This document shows positions 26,229 to 35,717 of a DNA stretch of 64,000 nucleotides, in pieces. The stretch lies in contig NZ_CBDDIE010000003.1 in NCBI RefSeq assembly GCF_965228805.1, positions 2,232,001 to 2,296,000 on the forward strand, in the 5' to 3' direction. A program made the position numbers and the translations under genes. Source of the DNA: JASBTN01 sp965228805. Lineage in GTDB: Bacteria; Pseudomonadota; Alphaproteobacteria; Rhodobacterales; Rhodobacteraceae. How positions within the stretch are numbered: the stretch's first letter is position 1; each line of letters starts with the position of its first letter. The notes beneath the pieces are model-generated. The model saw nothing but the letters and a program-made list of their open reading frames with translations. It made no database searches and had not been told where the DNA came from.

Positions 26229-27425
26229 ATGGAGCAGCCGGATCAGGCACCTCGCGTGAGGGCCGAATTGAATTTCACCCGCCCGGTGACACAAACGATT
26301 CTGATGCTGTCTGTGCTGGGGCTGGTCGGCGCGGGCGTGTTTGTCGCGTTGCCACGGGTCCGGCCGGTCATCGAGGCGAACCTGTATCTGAACGGGTTCA
26401 TCCTGTTCGTCTTCGTGATCGGCCTGTTCGCCTGTTTCTGGCAGGTCTGGCAGATTCGCACCTCGGTCAGCTGGATCAAGGGCTTTACCGGCGAGCGCGA
26501 GGGCTTTGACGCCGCCCGCGCCCCGCGCATTCTGGCCCCTTTGGCCGCGCTGCTGGGTTCGCGGGGGGCACGGATGCAAATCGGTGCGGCCTCGTCGCGG
26601 TCGATCCTCGATTCCGTTGCCACCCGTATCGACGAAGCGCGCGACATCACGCGCTACATCACCAACCTGCTGATTTTTCTCGGCCTTCTTGGCACGTTCT
26701 TTGGCCTCGCCACCACGGTTCCCGCCGTCGTTGACACGATCCGCTCGCTGGCCCCCAGCGAGGGCGAGGCAGGCGTCGAGGTGTTCAACCGCCTGATGAC
26801 CGGGCTGGAAGAGCAGCTGGGCGGCATGGGCACGGCGTTTTCCTCGTCGCTGCTGGGCCTCGCCGGTTCGCTGGTCGTCGGCCTTCTGGAGCTTTTCGCG
26901 GGCCATGGACAGAACCGCTTCTATCGGGAACTGGAGGAATGGCTGTCCACTATCACCACCGTCGGCTTCACCACCGGAGACAGCGAGGAAGCCTCTGGCG
27001 ATGCTGGTCTGGTGGCAGCCCTCGCCGCCCACATGGCCGAACAGATGGAAGCATTGCAGCACCTGTTCACACAATCCGACGTTTCGCGCGCGCTGGTGGA
27101 TGAGCGGTTGGGCACTCTGGCCGAGGCTGTCGACCGCCTGAGCCACCGGATTGAGGCCGAAGGCGTCTCCACCCCGATCCTGATCCGCATGGCCGAAGGG
27201 CAGGACCGCATGTTGGCCCTGATGGAAGCCCAGGCCGAGGCCCGGGCGGAGGAAGAGGGCAGCGCTGGCACCGATGCCGAAAGCCGTATGCGCCTGCGTT
27301 CGATTGATGTGCAGCTTCTGCGCATCCTCGAGGAAATGGCCGCCGGTCGCCAGGAAAGCCTGGCCGAGCTGCGCATGGACCTGGCCCAGCTGACCAAGGC
27401 CATTCGTCAAAGCGGGCGGGCCTGA
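26229..27425 (+). CDS. MotA/TolQ/ExbB-like proton-channel protein (stator-like subunit)
   Basis: 398 residues from the ATG at 26229. Four hydrophobic segments are visible (about 20-42, 50-72, 138-162 and 196-222). The third and fourth, NLLIFLGLLGTFFGLATTV and GMGTAFSSSLLGLAGSLVVGLLE, resemble the MotA/TolQ/ExbB channel helices. A long cytoplasmic helical tail follows (about 240-398), rich in Glu, Ala and Arg. The gene precedes, by 3 bp, a MotB/OmpA-like gene; together they form a candidate ion-driven stator complex. No flagellar, Tol or Ton genes are near. Confidence 0.85.
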   Translation: MEQPDQAPRVRAELNFTRPVTQTILMLSVLGLVGAGVFVALPRVRPVIEANLYLNGFILFVFVIGLFACFWQVWQIRTSVSWIKGFTGEREGFDAARAPRILAPLAALLGSRGARMQIGAASSRSILDSVATRIDEARDITRYITNLLIFLGLLGTFFGLATTVPAVVDTIRSLAPSEGEAGVEVFNRLMTGLEEQLGGMGTAFSSSLLGLAGSLVVGLLELFAGHGQNRFYRELEEWLSTITTVGFTTGDSEEASGDAGLVAALAAHMAEQMEALQHLFTQSDVSRALVDERLGTLAEAVDRLSHRIEAEGVSTPILIRMAEGQDRMLALMEAQAEARAEEEGSAGTDAESRMRLRSIDVQLLRILEEMAAGRQESLAELRMDLAQLTKAIRQSGRA

Positions 27426-27428
27426 TCC

Positions 27429-29480
27429 ATGGCCCTGACACGCAGATCGGTCAACCGCATGGCGGGTTCGATCTGGCCGGGATTCGTGGATGCGATGACC
27501 GGGCTTCTGCTGGTTCTGATGTTCGTTCTGACCATTTTTATGGTGGTGCAATTCGTGCTGCGCGAGACGATCTCGGGTCAGGCGGATGAGCTGGATGAAC
27601 TCTCGGCGCAGGTGGCGTCTTTGGCCGATGCACTGGGGTTGGAAAAGGGCCGCGCCGATGCGCTTGAGGGGCGCGTGGTCAGCCTGTCGGCCACCCTGTC
27701 CGAGGCGCGCGACACCGCCGCTGCGCAGGAGGCGTTGATCGCCTCGCTGAATGCCACCATTTCCGGGCAGCAGGATGAACTCGCCGCCCGCGCGGCCGCG
27801 ATCACTTCCTTCGAGGCGCAGGTGGCGTCGCTGATAGCCGAACGTGACGAAGCCCGGGCCGAAGGCACTGCGCTGGCGGCCTCTCTGGCCGACCTGGAGG
27901 ACGCCCAGGCGCGGCTGATTTCCGAACAGGAGGCCTTGAACCTGGCACTTGCCAAGGCACGCGACGAGATCGACGCCCAGACCGAGGCCGCCCGCCTGGC
28001 CGCGGCCCGTCGCGAGGCGCTGGAGGCGCTGATCACGAAGCTCGAAGCGGATGTGGTCGAACGCGAGACCTCTCTGGCGGCCGCCCTGGCGCGCCTTGAA
28101 AGCGGCGACGCCGAAGTGGCCGGGCTGCGCAGCGACCTGACCGCCGCGCTGGCCGCCCTGGATGCCGCCGAGGCCGCGGTTCTGGCGGAACGCACAGCGC
28201 GGGAAGGGGTGGAAGAGGAACTCTCGGCCGCCGAGGCCGCCCGCCTGGCCGATCTGGCCACCGCCGAAGCCCTGCGTGAACGGCTTGTTGGGATCGAACA
28301 GGATCTGACCGAAGCGGAAGCCACCCGCCTTGCCGAATTGGCTGCCGCCGAAGAACTGCGCACCCGCCTGGCCGATGCCGAAGGGGCGCTGACCGAGGCC
28401 GAGGCTGCCCGCCTGGCCGACCTCGCCGCCGCCGAGGCCCTGCGCGAACAGCTCGCAAATTCCCAGGACGAGCTGACCGCGATGACCTTGGCGCTGGAGG
28501 AACAGCGCCAGCGGGCCGAGGACACCCTGACCCTGCTGGCCGCCGCCGAGGCTGCCCAGAGCGACCTGGATACGAAACTCGCCGCCGCCCTTTTGGAACT
28601 GGAAGGCCTGCGCACCGCATCGGGGGACGAAAATACTCTGCGAGAGGAACTCGCCGCTGCGCTGGCCGCGCGCATTGCCGCCGAACAGACCGCCGAAGAC
28701 GCGATGGATCGCGCCGAACGCCAGGCCGCGCTGCTCGCCACGGCCAACGAGGTTCTGGCCGAACAGGAGGCTGCAAGTGCGGATGACCAACGCACGCTGG
28801 CCTTGCTGAACGCCCAGATCGCCGAGCTGCGGGTGCAGCTGGGATCGCTGCAGGCGGTTCTGGATGCTTCCGAGGCGCGGGATGCGGAAAGTCAGACGCA
28901 GATCCAATCGCTGGGGGATCGCCTGAACGCGGCCCTGGCCCAGGTTGCCAGCGAACAGCGCCGCCGCGCCGAACTGGAAGAGGCCGAACGTCGGCGGCTC
29001 GAGGAAGAGGCGAAGGAGCTGGAAAGCTACCGCTCCGAATTCTTCGGCAAGCTGCGCCAGATCCTGGGTGACCGCGAAGGTGTGCGCATTGTCGGCGACC
29101 GCTTCGTCTTCTCCTCCGAAGTGCTGTTCGAGCCCGCCAAGGTCGAGCTGGCCGCCGAAGGCCGCGCCCAGATCGCCAGCGTGGTCGCGCTGCTGTCCGA
29201 AGTGGCGGGCGAGATCCCGCCCGAGGTCGACTGGATCATCCGGGTTGATGGTCACACCGACAACGTGCCGCTGGCGGGCACGGGCGAATATGCCAACAAC
29301 TGGGAACTGTCGCAGGGCCGCGCCCTCTCGGTCGTGACCTACATGACCGAGGAACTGGGTTTCCCGCCCGACCGCCTGGCAGCAACGGGCTTTGGCGAGT
29401 TCCAACCGGTCAACCCGGCCGATACGCCCGAGGCGCGGGCACAGAACCGCCGGATCGAGCTGAAGCTGACCGAGCGCTAG
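27429..29480 (+). CDS. MotB/OmpA-like peptidoglycan-binding protein with giant coiled coil
   Basis: 683 residues. One N-terminal membrane helix, PGFVDAMTGLLLVLMFVLTI, carries Asp21 at the position of the proton-carrying Asp of MotB/ExbD/TolR. Residues about 45-535 form an uninterrupted Ala/Glu/Leu-rich coiled coil; no proline occurs between residues 17 and 569. It includes three tandem 28-residue units. The C-terminal OmpA-type domain (about 552-683) has VDGHTDNVPL and NNWELSQGRA for peptidoglycan binding. It is the partner of the upstream MotA-like protein. The long linker is far larger than in MotB. Its 3' end overlaps the convergent M23 gene by 4 bp. Confidence 0.87.
   Translation: MALTRRSVNRMAGSIWPGFVDAMTGLLLVLMFVLTIFMVVQFVLRETISGQADELDELSAQVASLADALGLEKGRADALEGRVVSLSATLSEARDTAAAQEALIASLNATISGQQDELAARAAAITSFEAQVASLIAERDEARAEGTALAASLADLEDAQARLISEQEALNLALAKARDEIDAQTEAARLAAARREALEALITKLEADVVERETSLAAALARLESGDAEVAGLRSDLTAALAALDAAEAAVLAERTAREGVEEELSAAEAARLADLATAEALRERLVGIEQDLTEAEATRLAELAAAEELRTRLADAEGALTEAEAARLADLAAAEALREQLANSQDELTAMTLALEEQRQRAEDTLTLLAAAEAAQSDLDTKLAAALLELEGLRTASGDENTLREELAAALAARIAAEQTAEDAMDRAERQAALLATANEVLAEQEAASADDQRTLALLNAQIAELRVQLGSLQAVLDASEARDAESQTQIQSLGDRLNAALAQVASEQRRRAELEEAERRRLEEEAKELESYRSEFFGKLRQILGDREGVRIVGDRFVFSSEVLFEPAKVELAAEGRAQIASVVALLSEVAGEIPPEVDWIIRVDGHTDNVPLAGTGEYANNWELSQGRALSVVTYMTEELGFPPDRLAATGFGEFQPVNPADTPEARAQNRRIELKLTER
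28221..28472 (+). repeat. Three tandem 84-bp units encoding 28-residue coiled-coil repeats
   Basis: Units at 28221-28304, 28305-28388 and 28389-28472 encode LTEAEAARLADLAAAEALRE-like sequences of exactly 28 residues, i.e. four heptads. They differ at several positions, so the duplication is not recent. Confidence 0.85.
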
Positions 29481-30454
29481 TTCCCAAGCGTGGTGGAGGT
29501 TTTCATCCGGTCGATCTCTACTCCGTCGCGCAGCAGGATCACCGTGCCCGTGTAGAGGCCGGGAGAGTGATTGTCCGCGTGAAGCTTGCGCCCGGACGCA
29601 CGAAAAAGCTGCGCTTTGGCGGCGTCAATTTCGACTGTCTTGTCTGAGAAAACGCCCCCAGGCCCCTCAATCAGCAGGCGGATATGATCGTCTGCACGCG
29701 CGCCAAATACATGGGTCCAGAGCACCAGGGCCGGGGCCTGGGCAGGCAATGTCTGCGCATGGGCCTCGCCCCATTTGATGGGGCCGAACTCGGGTAGGCC
29801 GGGGGCGAAACCTGCCTGGAGCAACCCGCCTGGTTCATAGTCAATAGGGACCTGCCACAGCTGGTCGTTGCCGGTTTCCCCGCACGAAATTATGCCATCC
29901 GTGTTGAACGGATCGACCACGGACCCGTCCTTTCGGATCGACAGGTGCAGATGGGGAAACTCGGTTCGGCCGGACATGCCGACCTGACCCAGTACCGCTC
30001 CCATGGCGACACGCTGGCCCTTTTGTACACGCAGCGAGCCTTCGCGTAGGTGGCAATATTGGGTCTCCCATCCACCGCCATGATCGATCACCAGCCCGTT
30101 GCCGCAATCCTGCCCGTCCGGGAAGGTCATCGGGGTGTCGCGCCAGTGGTCTGCTACCCCATCACGTACAGCGCGCACCACGCCGGGTGCCGCGGCCTGA
30201 ATATTCACGCCCGCCTGTGCCACCGCGTGGGAACGCACGGCGAAATCTGTACCCTTGTGCCCGTCATAGGACAGGCCGCCACAGGTGAAATCGGCGGCAC
30301 CCGGGCCGCCATCCGCATCGACATAGTTCTGGATGAAACAGTCCTCGCCCAAGCTGCAATCGATCGGCAGCCCCAGCAAAGGGTCGCGCGCCGCCGCGGG
30401 GGACGCGGCGGCGGCAAGAACACATGCCCAAAGTGGGGCCCAGGGAAGACGCAT
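29477..30454 (-). CDS. Secreted M23-family metallopeptidase
   Basis: 325 residues with a signal peptide cleaved near SPAAA-RD (about residue 22). The LytM-type zinc site is visible: GHKGTDFAV (His and Asp ligands, about residues 65-71) and HLHLS (about 168-172). A C-terminal beta domain follows. It likely cuts peptidoglycan cross-bridges or acts as an amidase regulator. Its start overlaps the clpA stop by one base (TGATG), so the two may be co-transcribed. Confidence 0.9.
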   Translation of the reverse strand: MRLPWAPLWACVLAAAASPAAARDPLLGLPIDCSLGEDCFIQNYVDADGGPGAADFTCGGLSYDGHKGTDFAVRSHAVAQAGVNIQAAAPGVVRAVRDGVADHWRDTPMTFPDGQDCGNGLVIDHGGGWETQYCHLREGSLRVQKGQRVAMGAVLGQVGMSGRTEFPHLHLSIRKDGSVVDPFNTDGIISCGETGNDQLWQVPIDYEPGGLLQAGFAPGLPEFGPIKWGEAHAQTLPAQAPALVLWTHVFGARADDHIRLLIEGPGGVFSDKTVEIDAAKAQLFRASGRKLHADNHSPGLYTGTVILLRDGVEIDRMKTSTTLGN

Positions 30455-32775
30455 CAGTCCGCGGTCAAGAGCGGCGGCTTCTTCTTCGAGCCGATACGGG
30501 CGTTTTGCGGCTCCTCGATGCGCAGATCGAGCTGCCCGCCCTTCACGCCCACCTTGACCAGCCCACCCTTGGCGAGCTTGCCGAACAAGAGCTCCTCGGC
30601 CAGGGGCTTCTTGATATGTTCCTGGATCACCCGGCCAAGAGGGCGCGCGCCCATGCGGTCGTCATAGCCGCGATCTGCAATCCATTCGGCGGCCGCGCGG
30701 GTGAGTTCGATATGCACGCCACGGTCCATCAGCTGGGCCTCGAGCTGCAGCACGAATTTCTCGACCACCTGCAGGATCACCTCCTTGCCCAGCGGGGCAA
30801 AGCTGATCACCGCATCCAGACGGTTGCGGAATTCCGGGCTGAAGGTGCGTTCGATGGCGGCGGTATCCTCACCCTCGCGACGGTCGCGACCGAAGCCCAC
30901 GGCAGCCTTTGCCTGTTCGGCAGCACCCGCGTTCGAGGTCATGATCAGCACCACGTTGCGGAAGCTGACCGTGCGGCCGTTGTGGTCGGTCAGGCGCCCA
31001 TTGTCCATCACCTGAAGCAGGATGTTGTAGACATCCGGGTGGGCCTTTTCCATCTCATCCAGCAGCAGCACGCAATGCGGGTGCTGGTCGACGCCGTCGG
31101 TCAGAAGGCCGCCCTGGTCAAAGCCGACATAACCCGGAGGCGCACCGATCAGGCGCGAGACCGCGTGTTTCTCCATGTATTCCGACATGTCGAAACGCAG
31201 GAGCTCCACACCCAGATTGTCGGCCAGCTGACGCGCGACCTCGGTCTTGCCGACGCCGGTCGGACCCGCAAACAGGTAGTTGCCGATGGGCTTCTCCGGT
31301 TCGCGCAGGCCCGCGCGGGCCAGCTTGATGGCCGAGGAGAGCGACTCGATCGCACTGTCCTGACCGAACACCACGCGTTTCAGCGACTTTTCCAGGTCCC
31401 GCAGGGTTTCGGCATCGTCCTTGGACACGGATTTCGGCGGGATGCGGGCGATCTTGGCGACGACCGCCTCGATCTCTTTGGTGCCGATGCTCTTGCGCCG
31501 TTTCGAGGCGATGATCAGGTGCTGCGCCGCGCCGGCTTCGTCGATCACGTCGATCGCCTTGTCGGGCAGTTTGCGGTCGTTGATGTAGCGGTCGGACAGT
31601 TCCACTGCGGTCTTGATCGCATCCTGGGTGTATTTCACGCCGTGATGTTCCTCGAAGTAGGGCTTGAGCCCCTTCAGGATCTTGACTGCGTCATCCACCG
31701 TGGGTTCGTTCACGTCGATCTTCTGGAACCGGCGGCTCAGCGCGCGGTCCTTTTCGAAATGCTGGCGAAACTCCTTGTAGGTTGTCGAGCCCATGCAGCG
31801 CAGCTTGCCGCCCTGCAAAGCGGGTTTCAGCAGGTTCGAGGCATCCATCGCCCCGCCGGAAGTGGCGCCGGCGCCGATCACGGTGTGGATCTCGTCAATG
31901 AACAGAACCGCGTCGGGGTGATCCTCCAGCTCCTTCATCACAGCTTTCAGGCGTTCTTCGAAATCGCCGCGATAACGGGTGCCCGCCAGAAGTGCCCCCA
32001 TGTCGAGCGAGAAGATGGTGGTGCTGGCCAGAACCTCGGGCGTTTCGCCTTCGACGATCTTGTTGGCCAAGCCTTCCGCAATGGCGGTCTTGCCCACGCC
32101 GGGGTCACCGACCAGGAGCGGATTGTTCTTGCGGCGGCGGCACAGGACCTGGATGCAGCGTTCGACCTCATGGTCGCGGCCGATCAGCGGGTCGATGTCA
32201 CCATCACGCGACTTGGCGTTCAGGTCGACGCAGTATTTCGCGAGTGCGCTGTCTTTTTCCTCGGCCTCCGGTTCATCGACCGTCTCGCCAAACTCAGGTG
32301 TGCCGGAGACCGGCCGCGCCTCGCCAAAGGCGGGGTCCTTGGCCACGCCATGGGCGATGTAATTCACCGCGTCATAGCGGGTCATTTCCTGTTCCTGCAG
32401 GAAGAAGGCGGCGTTGCTTTCGCGTTCGGCAAAGATCGCGACCAGCACGTTGGCGCCGGTCACTTCGGTTCGGCCCGAGCTTTGCACGTGGATCGCCGCG
32501 CGTTGGATCACGCGCTGGAAGGCGGCGGTCGGCACCGCTTCGGATCCGTCGATATCTGTGATGAGCGTCGTCAGCTCCTCGTCGATGAAGGTGACAAGGG
32601 TCTTGCGCAGGTCTTCCAGATCGACCGAGCAGGCCTGCATGACCCGGGCCGCATCCGGCTCGTCGATCAGCGCCAGCAGAAGATGTTCGAGCGTCGCAAG
32701 TTCGTGCTTGCGATCGTTCGCCAGGGCCAGCGCCTGGTGGATTGCTGTTTCCAGCGTGGTCGAAAAGGATGGCAC
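30454..32775 (-). CDS. clpA: ATP-dependent Clp protease ATP-binding subunit ClpA
   Basis: 773 residues from a GTG at 32775, preferred because GAGGAG lies 9 nt upstream and PSFSTTLETAIHQAL is the usual ClpA N-terminus; an ATG at 32796 lacks a ribosome-binding site. N-domain (about 1-140), AAA1 with Walker A GDPGVGKTA and Walker B VLFIDEIH, AAA2 with GPTGVGKTE and VLLLDEMEKAHPD, and a VGFGRDR loop for ClpP docking. It unfolds substrates for ClpP. clpS is not next to it in the window. Confidence 0.96.
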   Translation of the reverse strand: MPSFSTTLETAIHQALALANDRKHELATLEHLLLALIDEPDAARVMQACSVDLEDLRKTLVTFIDEELTTLITDIDGSEAVPTAAFQRVIQRAAIHVQSSGRTEVTGANVLVAIFAERESNAAFFLQEQEMTRYDAVNYIAHGVAKDPAFGEARPVSGTPEFGETVDEPEAEEKDSALAKYCVDLNAKSRDGDIDPLIGRDHEVERCIQVLCRRRKNNPLLVGDPGVGKTAIAEGLANKIVEGETPEVLASTTIFSLDMGALLAGTRYRGDFEERLKAVMKELEDHPDAVLFIDEIHTVIGAGATSGGAMDASNLLKPALQGGKLRCMGSTTYKEFRQHFEKDRALSRRFQKIDVNEPTVDDAVKILKGLKPYFEEHHGVKYTQDAIKTAVELSDRYINDRKLPDKAIDVIDEAGAAQHLIIASKRRKSIGTKEIEAVVAKIARIPPKSVSKDDAETLRDLEKSLKRVVFGQDSAIESLSSAIKLARAGLREPEKPIGNYLFAGPTGVGKTEVARQLADNLGVELLRFDMSEYMEKHAVSRLIGAPPGYVGFDQGGLLTDGVDQHPHCVLLLDEMEKAHPDVYNILLQVMDNGRLTDHNGRTVSFRNVVLIMTSNAGAAEQAKAAVGFGRDRREGEDTAAIERTFSPEFRNRLDAVISFAPLGKEVILQVVEKFVLQLEAQLMDRGVHIELTRAAAEWIADRGYDDRMGARPLGRVIQEHIKKPLAEELLFGKLAKGGLVKVGVKGGQLDLRIEEPQNARIGSKKKPPLLTAD

Positions 32776-32962
32776 TTGTTCTTGCTCCTCGTCCATGTGG
32801 TTGCCCGTATGGTCCTCGTGTCCCTCACGTACAACCGTGGACTCATATGGTTAAGGTTCGGTTTTCCGACCGGTACTTCAACCCCCATTCCTTCAAAAAC
32901 TGCTCACATCCGCCTGATCGGGTGAAATTCCTGTGGAAAAGAGGCGGGCAATGGCAAATCGC

Positions 32963-34864
32963 TCATTCCCCCGACGCAGAAGAGGCCGGGCGCATGTCGC
33001 CACGTAGCTGTTCTTCCCAATCGTCGCGCATTTCACGAAGGCGCGCAAGATAGGCTTCGTTCTCATGCGCGGGGATGGTCGGATCATAGGCTTCGGCCGC
33101 GTCCAGCATGACCCGCCGGTCGATGCGGTCGAAGGCGGCGACCATGCGTTCGGCCTCGGCTTGGCTGTGGCCCAGAGCCATGAAGGCCGACCGGCTCATG
33201 CGCAACGAGCTGTCATAGGTCTCGCGGATGATGTCGCGGCAGCCGTGCCCCCAAAGGTCATAGACATGGTTGCGGTCCATCGCGCGCGCGACCACATGCA
33301 AGTTCGGGTAGGTGGCCATGGCGTGTCTAACCAGGGTGTTGATTGCCTCCTTGCCGTCGATGGCGACGACCAGCATCTTGGCCTCGGCAATGCCTGCGGC
33401 GTGCAGGAGGTCGGGCCGGGTCGCATCGCCGTAGTGGATATGGAAATCGAACTTGCGCAGGATCTCCAGCTGTTCGATTGAAAAGTCGATCACCGTCGTC
33501 TCGTATCCCGCGCCGCGCAGGGCCCGATTGATGATACCGCCCATGCGCCCGTGGCCCGCGATGATGATCTTGGCGGGATCCGTGATCTCGTCCATCTCGC
33601 GCTCTTCAGGCGCACTGAAACGCGGCGCGATGACCTTGTCCAGAAGGATGAACAGCGCAGGAGTCAGCAGCATCGACAGGGCCACCACCAGCGACAGTTG
33701 ATCGGCCAGAGGCTGCGGGATGACCGAGTTCGCCACCGTAAAGGACAGCAGCACGAAGCCGAACTCGCCCGCCTGGGCCAGTCCCAGACCGAACAGCCAC
33801 TTGTCATAGCCGGTCAGCTTGAAGCTGCGCGCAAGCATCAGAAGCACCAGGCATTTGATCGCCATCAGCCCCAGGGTCAGGCCGAGGATTGCGGCAAACT
33901 GGTCGAACAGCAGATCAAAATCGATTGCTGCGCCCACTGTGATGAAGAAGACGCCCAGCAGAAGCCCCTTGAACGGGTCGATATTGCTTTCCAGCTCGTG
34001 GCGATATTCGCTGTTGGCCAGGACCACGCCCGCCAGGAAGGTGCCAAGCGCGGGTGACAGGCCGACAAGGCTCATCAACAGGGCGATGCCGATCACCATC
34101 ATCAGGGCGGTTGCAGTGAAGAGTTCGCGCAGGTTGGCAAGCGCAATGAAGCGGAAGATCGGGCGGGTCAGGCGCGAGCCGATGAAGACCACGGCGGCGA
34201 TGGCGGCAAGGTTGACCAGCGCGGTCTGCCAGCCGGTCAGCCCGTCGACCAAGCTGATGCCGTGACCTGCGTCGCCATGGCTGTCCGTCCCATGTGCCTC
34301 CGTGGCGCCATGGGCCGAGTCCGCCGCATGGCCTGCCATCTCGGTGATCTCGGGCATGGCCAGCAGCGGGATCAGCGCCAGCATCGGGATGACAGCGATG
34401 TCCTGAAACAGCAGCACGGAAAAGGACGACTGCCCACCATCGGACTTCATCAACCCCTTTTCATTCAGCGTTTGCAGCACAATGGCCGTCGAACTCAGCG
34501 CCAGCACCAGCCCGACCGCAAGCGCGACCGTCCAGGGCAGACCAAAGAGCAGCGCGAACCCCGTAACAATTGCCGCCGTGCCGCCAACCTGCATGCCGCC
34601 CAGCCCCAACAGTTTCGCCCGCATCTCCCACAAGCGCTTGGGTTCCAGCTCCAACCCGACGAGGAAAAGCATCATGACCACGCCGAACTCGGCAAAATGC
34701 TGGATCGAGACGACATCCACCCCCAGCACCGCCAGGATCGGGCTGATGGCGATACCCGCGATCAGGTAGCCCAGGACCGAACCAAGCCCGAAGCGTGACG
34801 CGATGGGCACCGCGACCACACCGGCGCAGAGGAAGATGAAGGCAAGCAGCAGGAAGTCGGTCAT
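32963..34864 (-). CDS. Kef-type monovalent cation:proton antiporter (CPA2) with RCK domain
   Basis: 633 residues: about 12-13 membrane helices (residues 1-395) of the Na+/H+ exchanger fold, including FLVGLELEPKRLWEMR and LSPALGTFLAGVVLANSEYRHELE. A TrkA-N domain follows (about 410-530, IIIAGHGRMGGIINRAL). A histidine-rich hydrophilic loop around residues 178-202 has eight or so His in about 25 residues. It resembles KefB/KefC glutathione-gated potassium efflux systems. The gloB gene upstream (22-bp gap) supports a link to electrophile detoxification. Confidence 0.92.
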   Translation of the reverse strand: MTDFLLLAFIFLCAGVVAVPIASRFGLGSVLGYLIAGIAISPILAVLGVDVVSIQHFAEFGVVMMLFLVGLELEPKRLWEMRAKLLGLGGMQVGGTAAIVTGFALLFGLPWTVALAVGLVLALSSTAIVLQTLNEKGLMKSDGGQSSFSVLLFQDIAVIPMLALIPLLAMPEITEMAGHAADSAHGATEAHGTDSHGDAGHGISLVDGLTGWQTALVNLAAIAAVVFIGSRLTRPIFRFIALANLRELFTATALMMVIGIALLMSLVGLSPALGTFLAGVVLANSEYRHELESNIDPFKGLLLGVFFITVGAAIDFDLLFDQFAAILGLTLGLMAIKCLVLLMLARSFKLTGYDKWLFGLGLAQAGEFGFVLLSFTVANSVIPQPLADQLSLVVALSMLLTPALFILLDKVIAPRFSAPEEREMDEITDPAKIIIAGHGRMGGIINRALRGAGYETTVIDFSIEQLEILRKFDFHIHYGDATRPDLLHAAGIAEAKMLVVAIDGKEAINTLVRHAMATYPNLHVVARAMDRNHVYDLWGHGCRDIIRETYDSSLRMSRSAFMALGHSQAEAERMVAAFDRIDRRVMLDAAEAYDPTIPAHENEAYLARLREMRDDWEEQLRGDMRPASSASGE

Positions 34865-34886
34865 GGCAGGCTCCTAGGTGAGCGGA

Positions 34887-35654
34887 TCAGAAACGATCCT
34901 TGCGGGCGCGGATCTCGGCAAAGACTTCGGCGTCGGGAGCGCCCGCCATGCCCAGCCCGGCTTTGACCTCGGGCAGGTGGGCGCGCAGGAAGGGGTTGGT
35001 GGCCAGCTCCAGCGACAGGGCGGAGGGCACGGTGGGAATGCCCACCTCCCGTGCCTCGCCAATATCGGCGCTTCGATCCGTCAGCGCGGTGTTGTCCGGC
35101 TCGATGGTAAGGGCAAAGGCGGCGTTGGCGGCGGTGTATTCATGGCCGGAACAGACCTGGGTCTCGGGCGGCAGGGCCGCGAGTTTCGACAGGCTGCCCC
35201 ACATCTGCGGCGCGGTGCCCTCGAACAGGCGGCCACAGCCCAGAGCCATCAGGCTGTCGCCGGTGAACACGGCCTGGGCGGCGGGGATGTGAAAGGCGAT
35301 GTGGCCGACCGTGTGGCCCGAGACATCCATCACCCGCACCTCATGGCCCGCGAAGTCAAAGACATCGCCGTCCGACACCGCCGTGTCGAGCGCAGGTAGG
35401 CGGTGTGCGTCGGCCTTGGCGCCGATCACCTGCGGCTTGAACGCCTCGCGCAACTCCTCGACCCCGTCCACGTGGTCATAGTGGTGATGGGTGATCAGGA
35501 TATGGCTGAGTTTCCAGCCGCGCATGTCAAGCTCCGCGCGGATTGGTGCTGCCTCCGGCGCATCGGCCAGGGCGGTTAGGCCGGTCGCGGCGTCATGCAG
35601 CAGAAAGGCGTAATTGTCTTCGCGGCAGGGGATTGTGACGAGAGTCAGGGTCAT
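34887..35654 (-). CDS. gloB: Hydroxyacylglutathione hydrolase (glyoxalase II)
   Basis: 255 residues from the ATG at 35654 (GGAG 8 nt before). Metallo-beta-lactamase motif THHHYDHVDG (about residues 55-64), DVSGHTVGHIAFH, FTGDSLMALGCGRLFEG and a C-terminal glyoxalase II domain with NPFLRA. It hydrolyses S-lactoylglutathione to lactate and glutathione. It is co-directional with the Kef antiporter gene, matching the known coupling of methylglyoxal detoxification and potassium efflux. Confidence 0.94.
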   Translation of the reverse strand: MTLTLVTIPCREDNYAFLLHDAATGLTALADAPEAAPIRAELDMRGWKLSHILITHHHYDHVDGVEELREAFKPQVIGAKADAHRLPALDTAVSDGDVFDFAGHEVRVMDVSGHTVGHIAFHIPAAQAVFTGDSLMALGCGRLFEGTAPQMWGSLSKLAALPPETQVCSGHEYTAANAAFALTIEPDNTALTDRSADIGEAREVGIPTVPSALSLELATNPFLRAHLPEVKAGLGMAGAPDAEVFAEIRARKDRF

Positions 35655-35717
35655 TTTGCGCTCCATTCGATAGCGCCAACTGTTGCCCATTCGCGCGACG
35701 GGGACAATACTGGGGGT

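Noticed and set aside
26022..29405. 1127-codon minus-strand open frame
   Set aside because: Antisense to the MotA-like and MotB-like genes; low-complexity Gly/Gln product caused by the GC-rich coiled-coil codons.
26229..29480. Zorya anti-phage system
   Set aside because: ZorA/ZorB-like topology is present, but no ZorC, ZorD or ZorE gene and no other defence gene lies nearby; a chromosomal stator-like pair fits better.
30424..32925. 833-codon plus-strand open frame
   Set aside because: Antisense to clpA, which is unambiguous.
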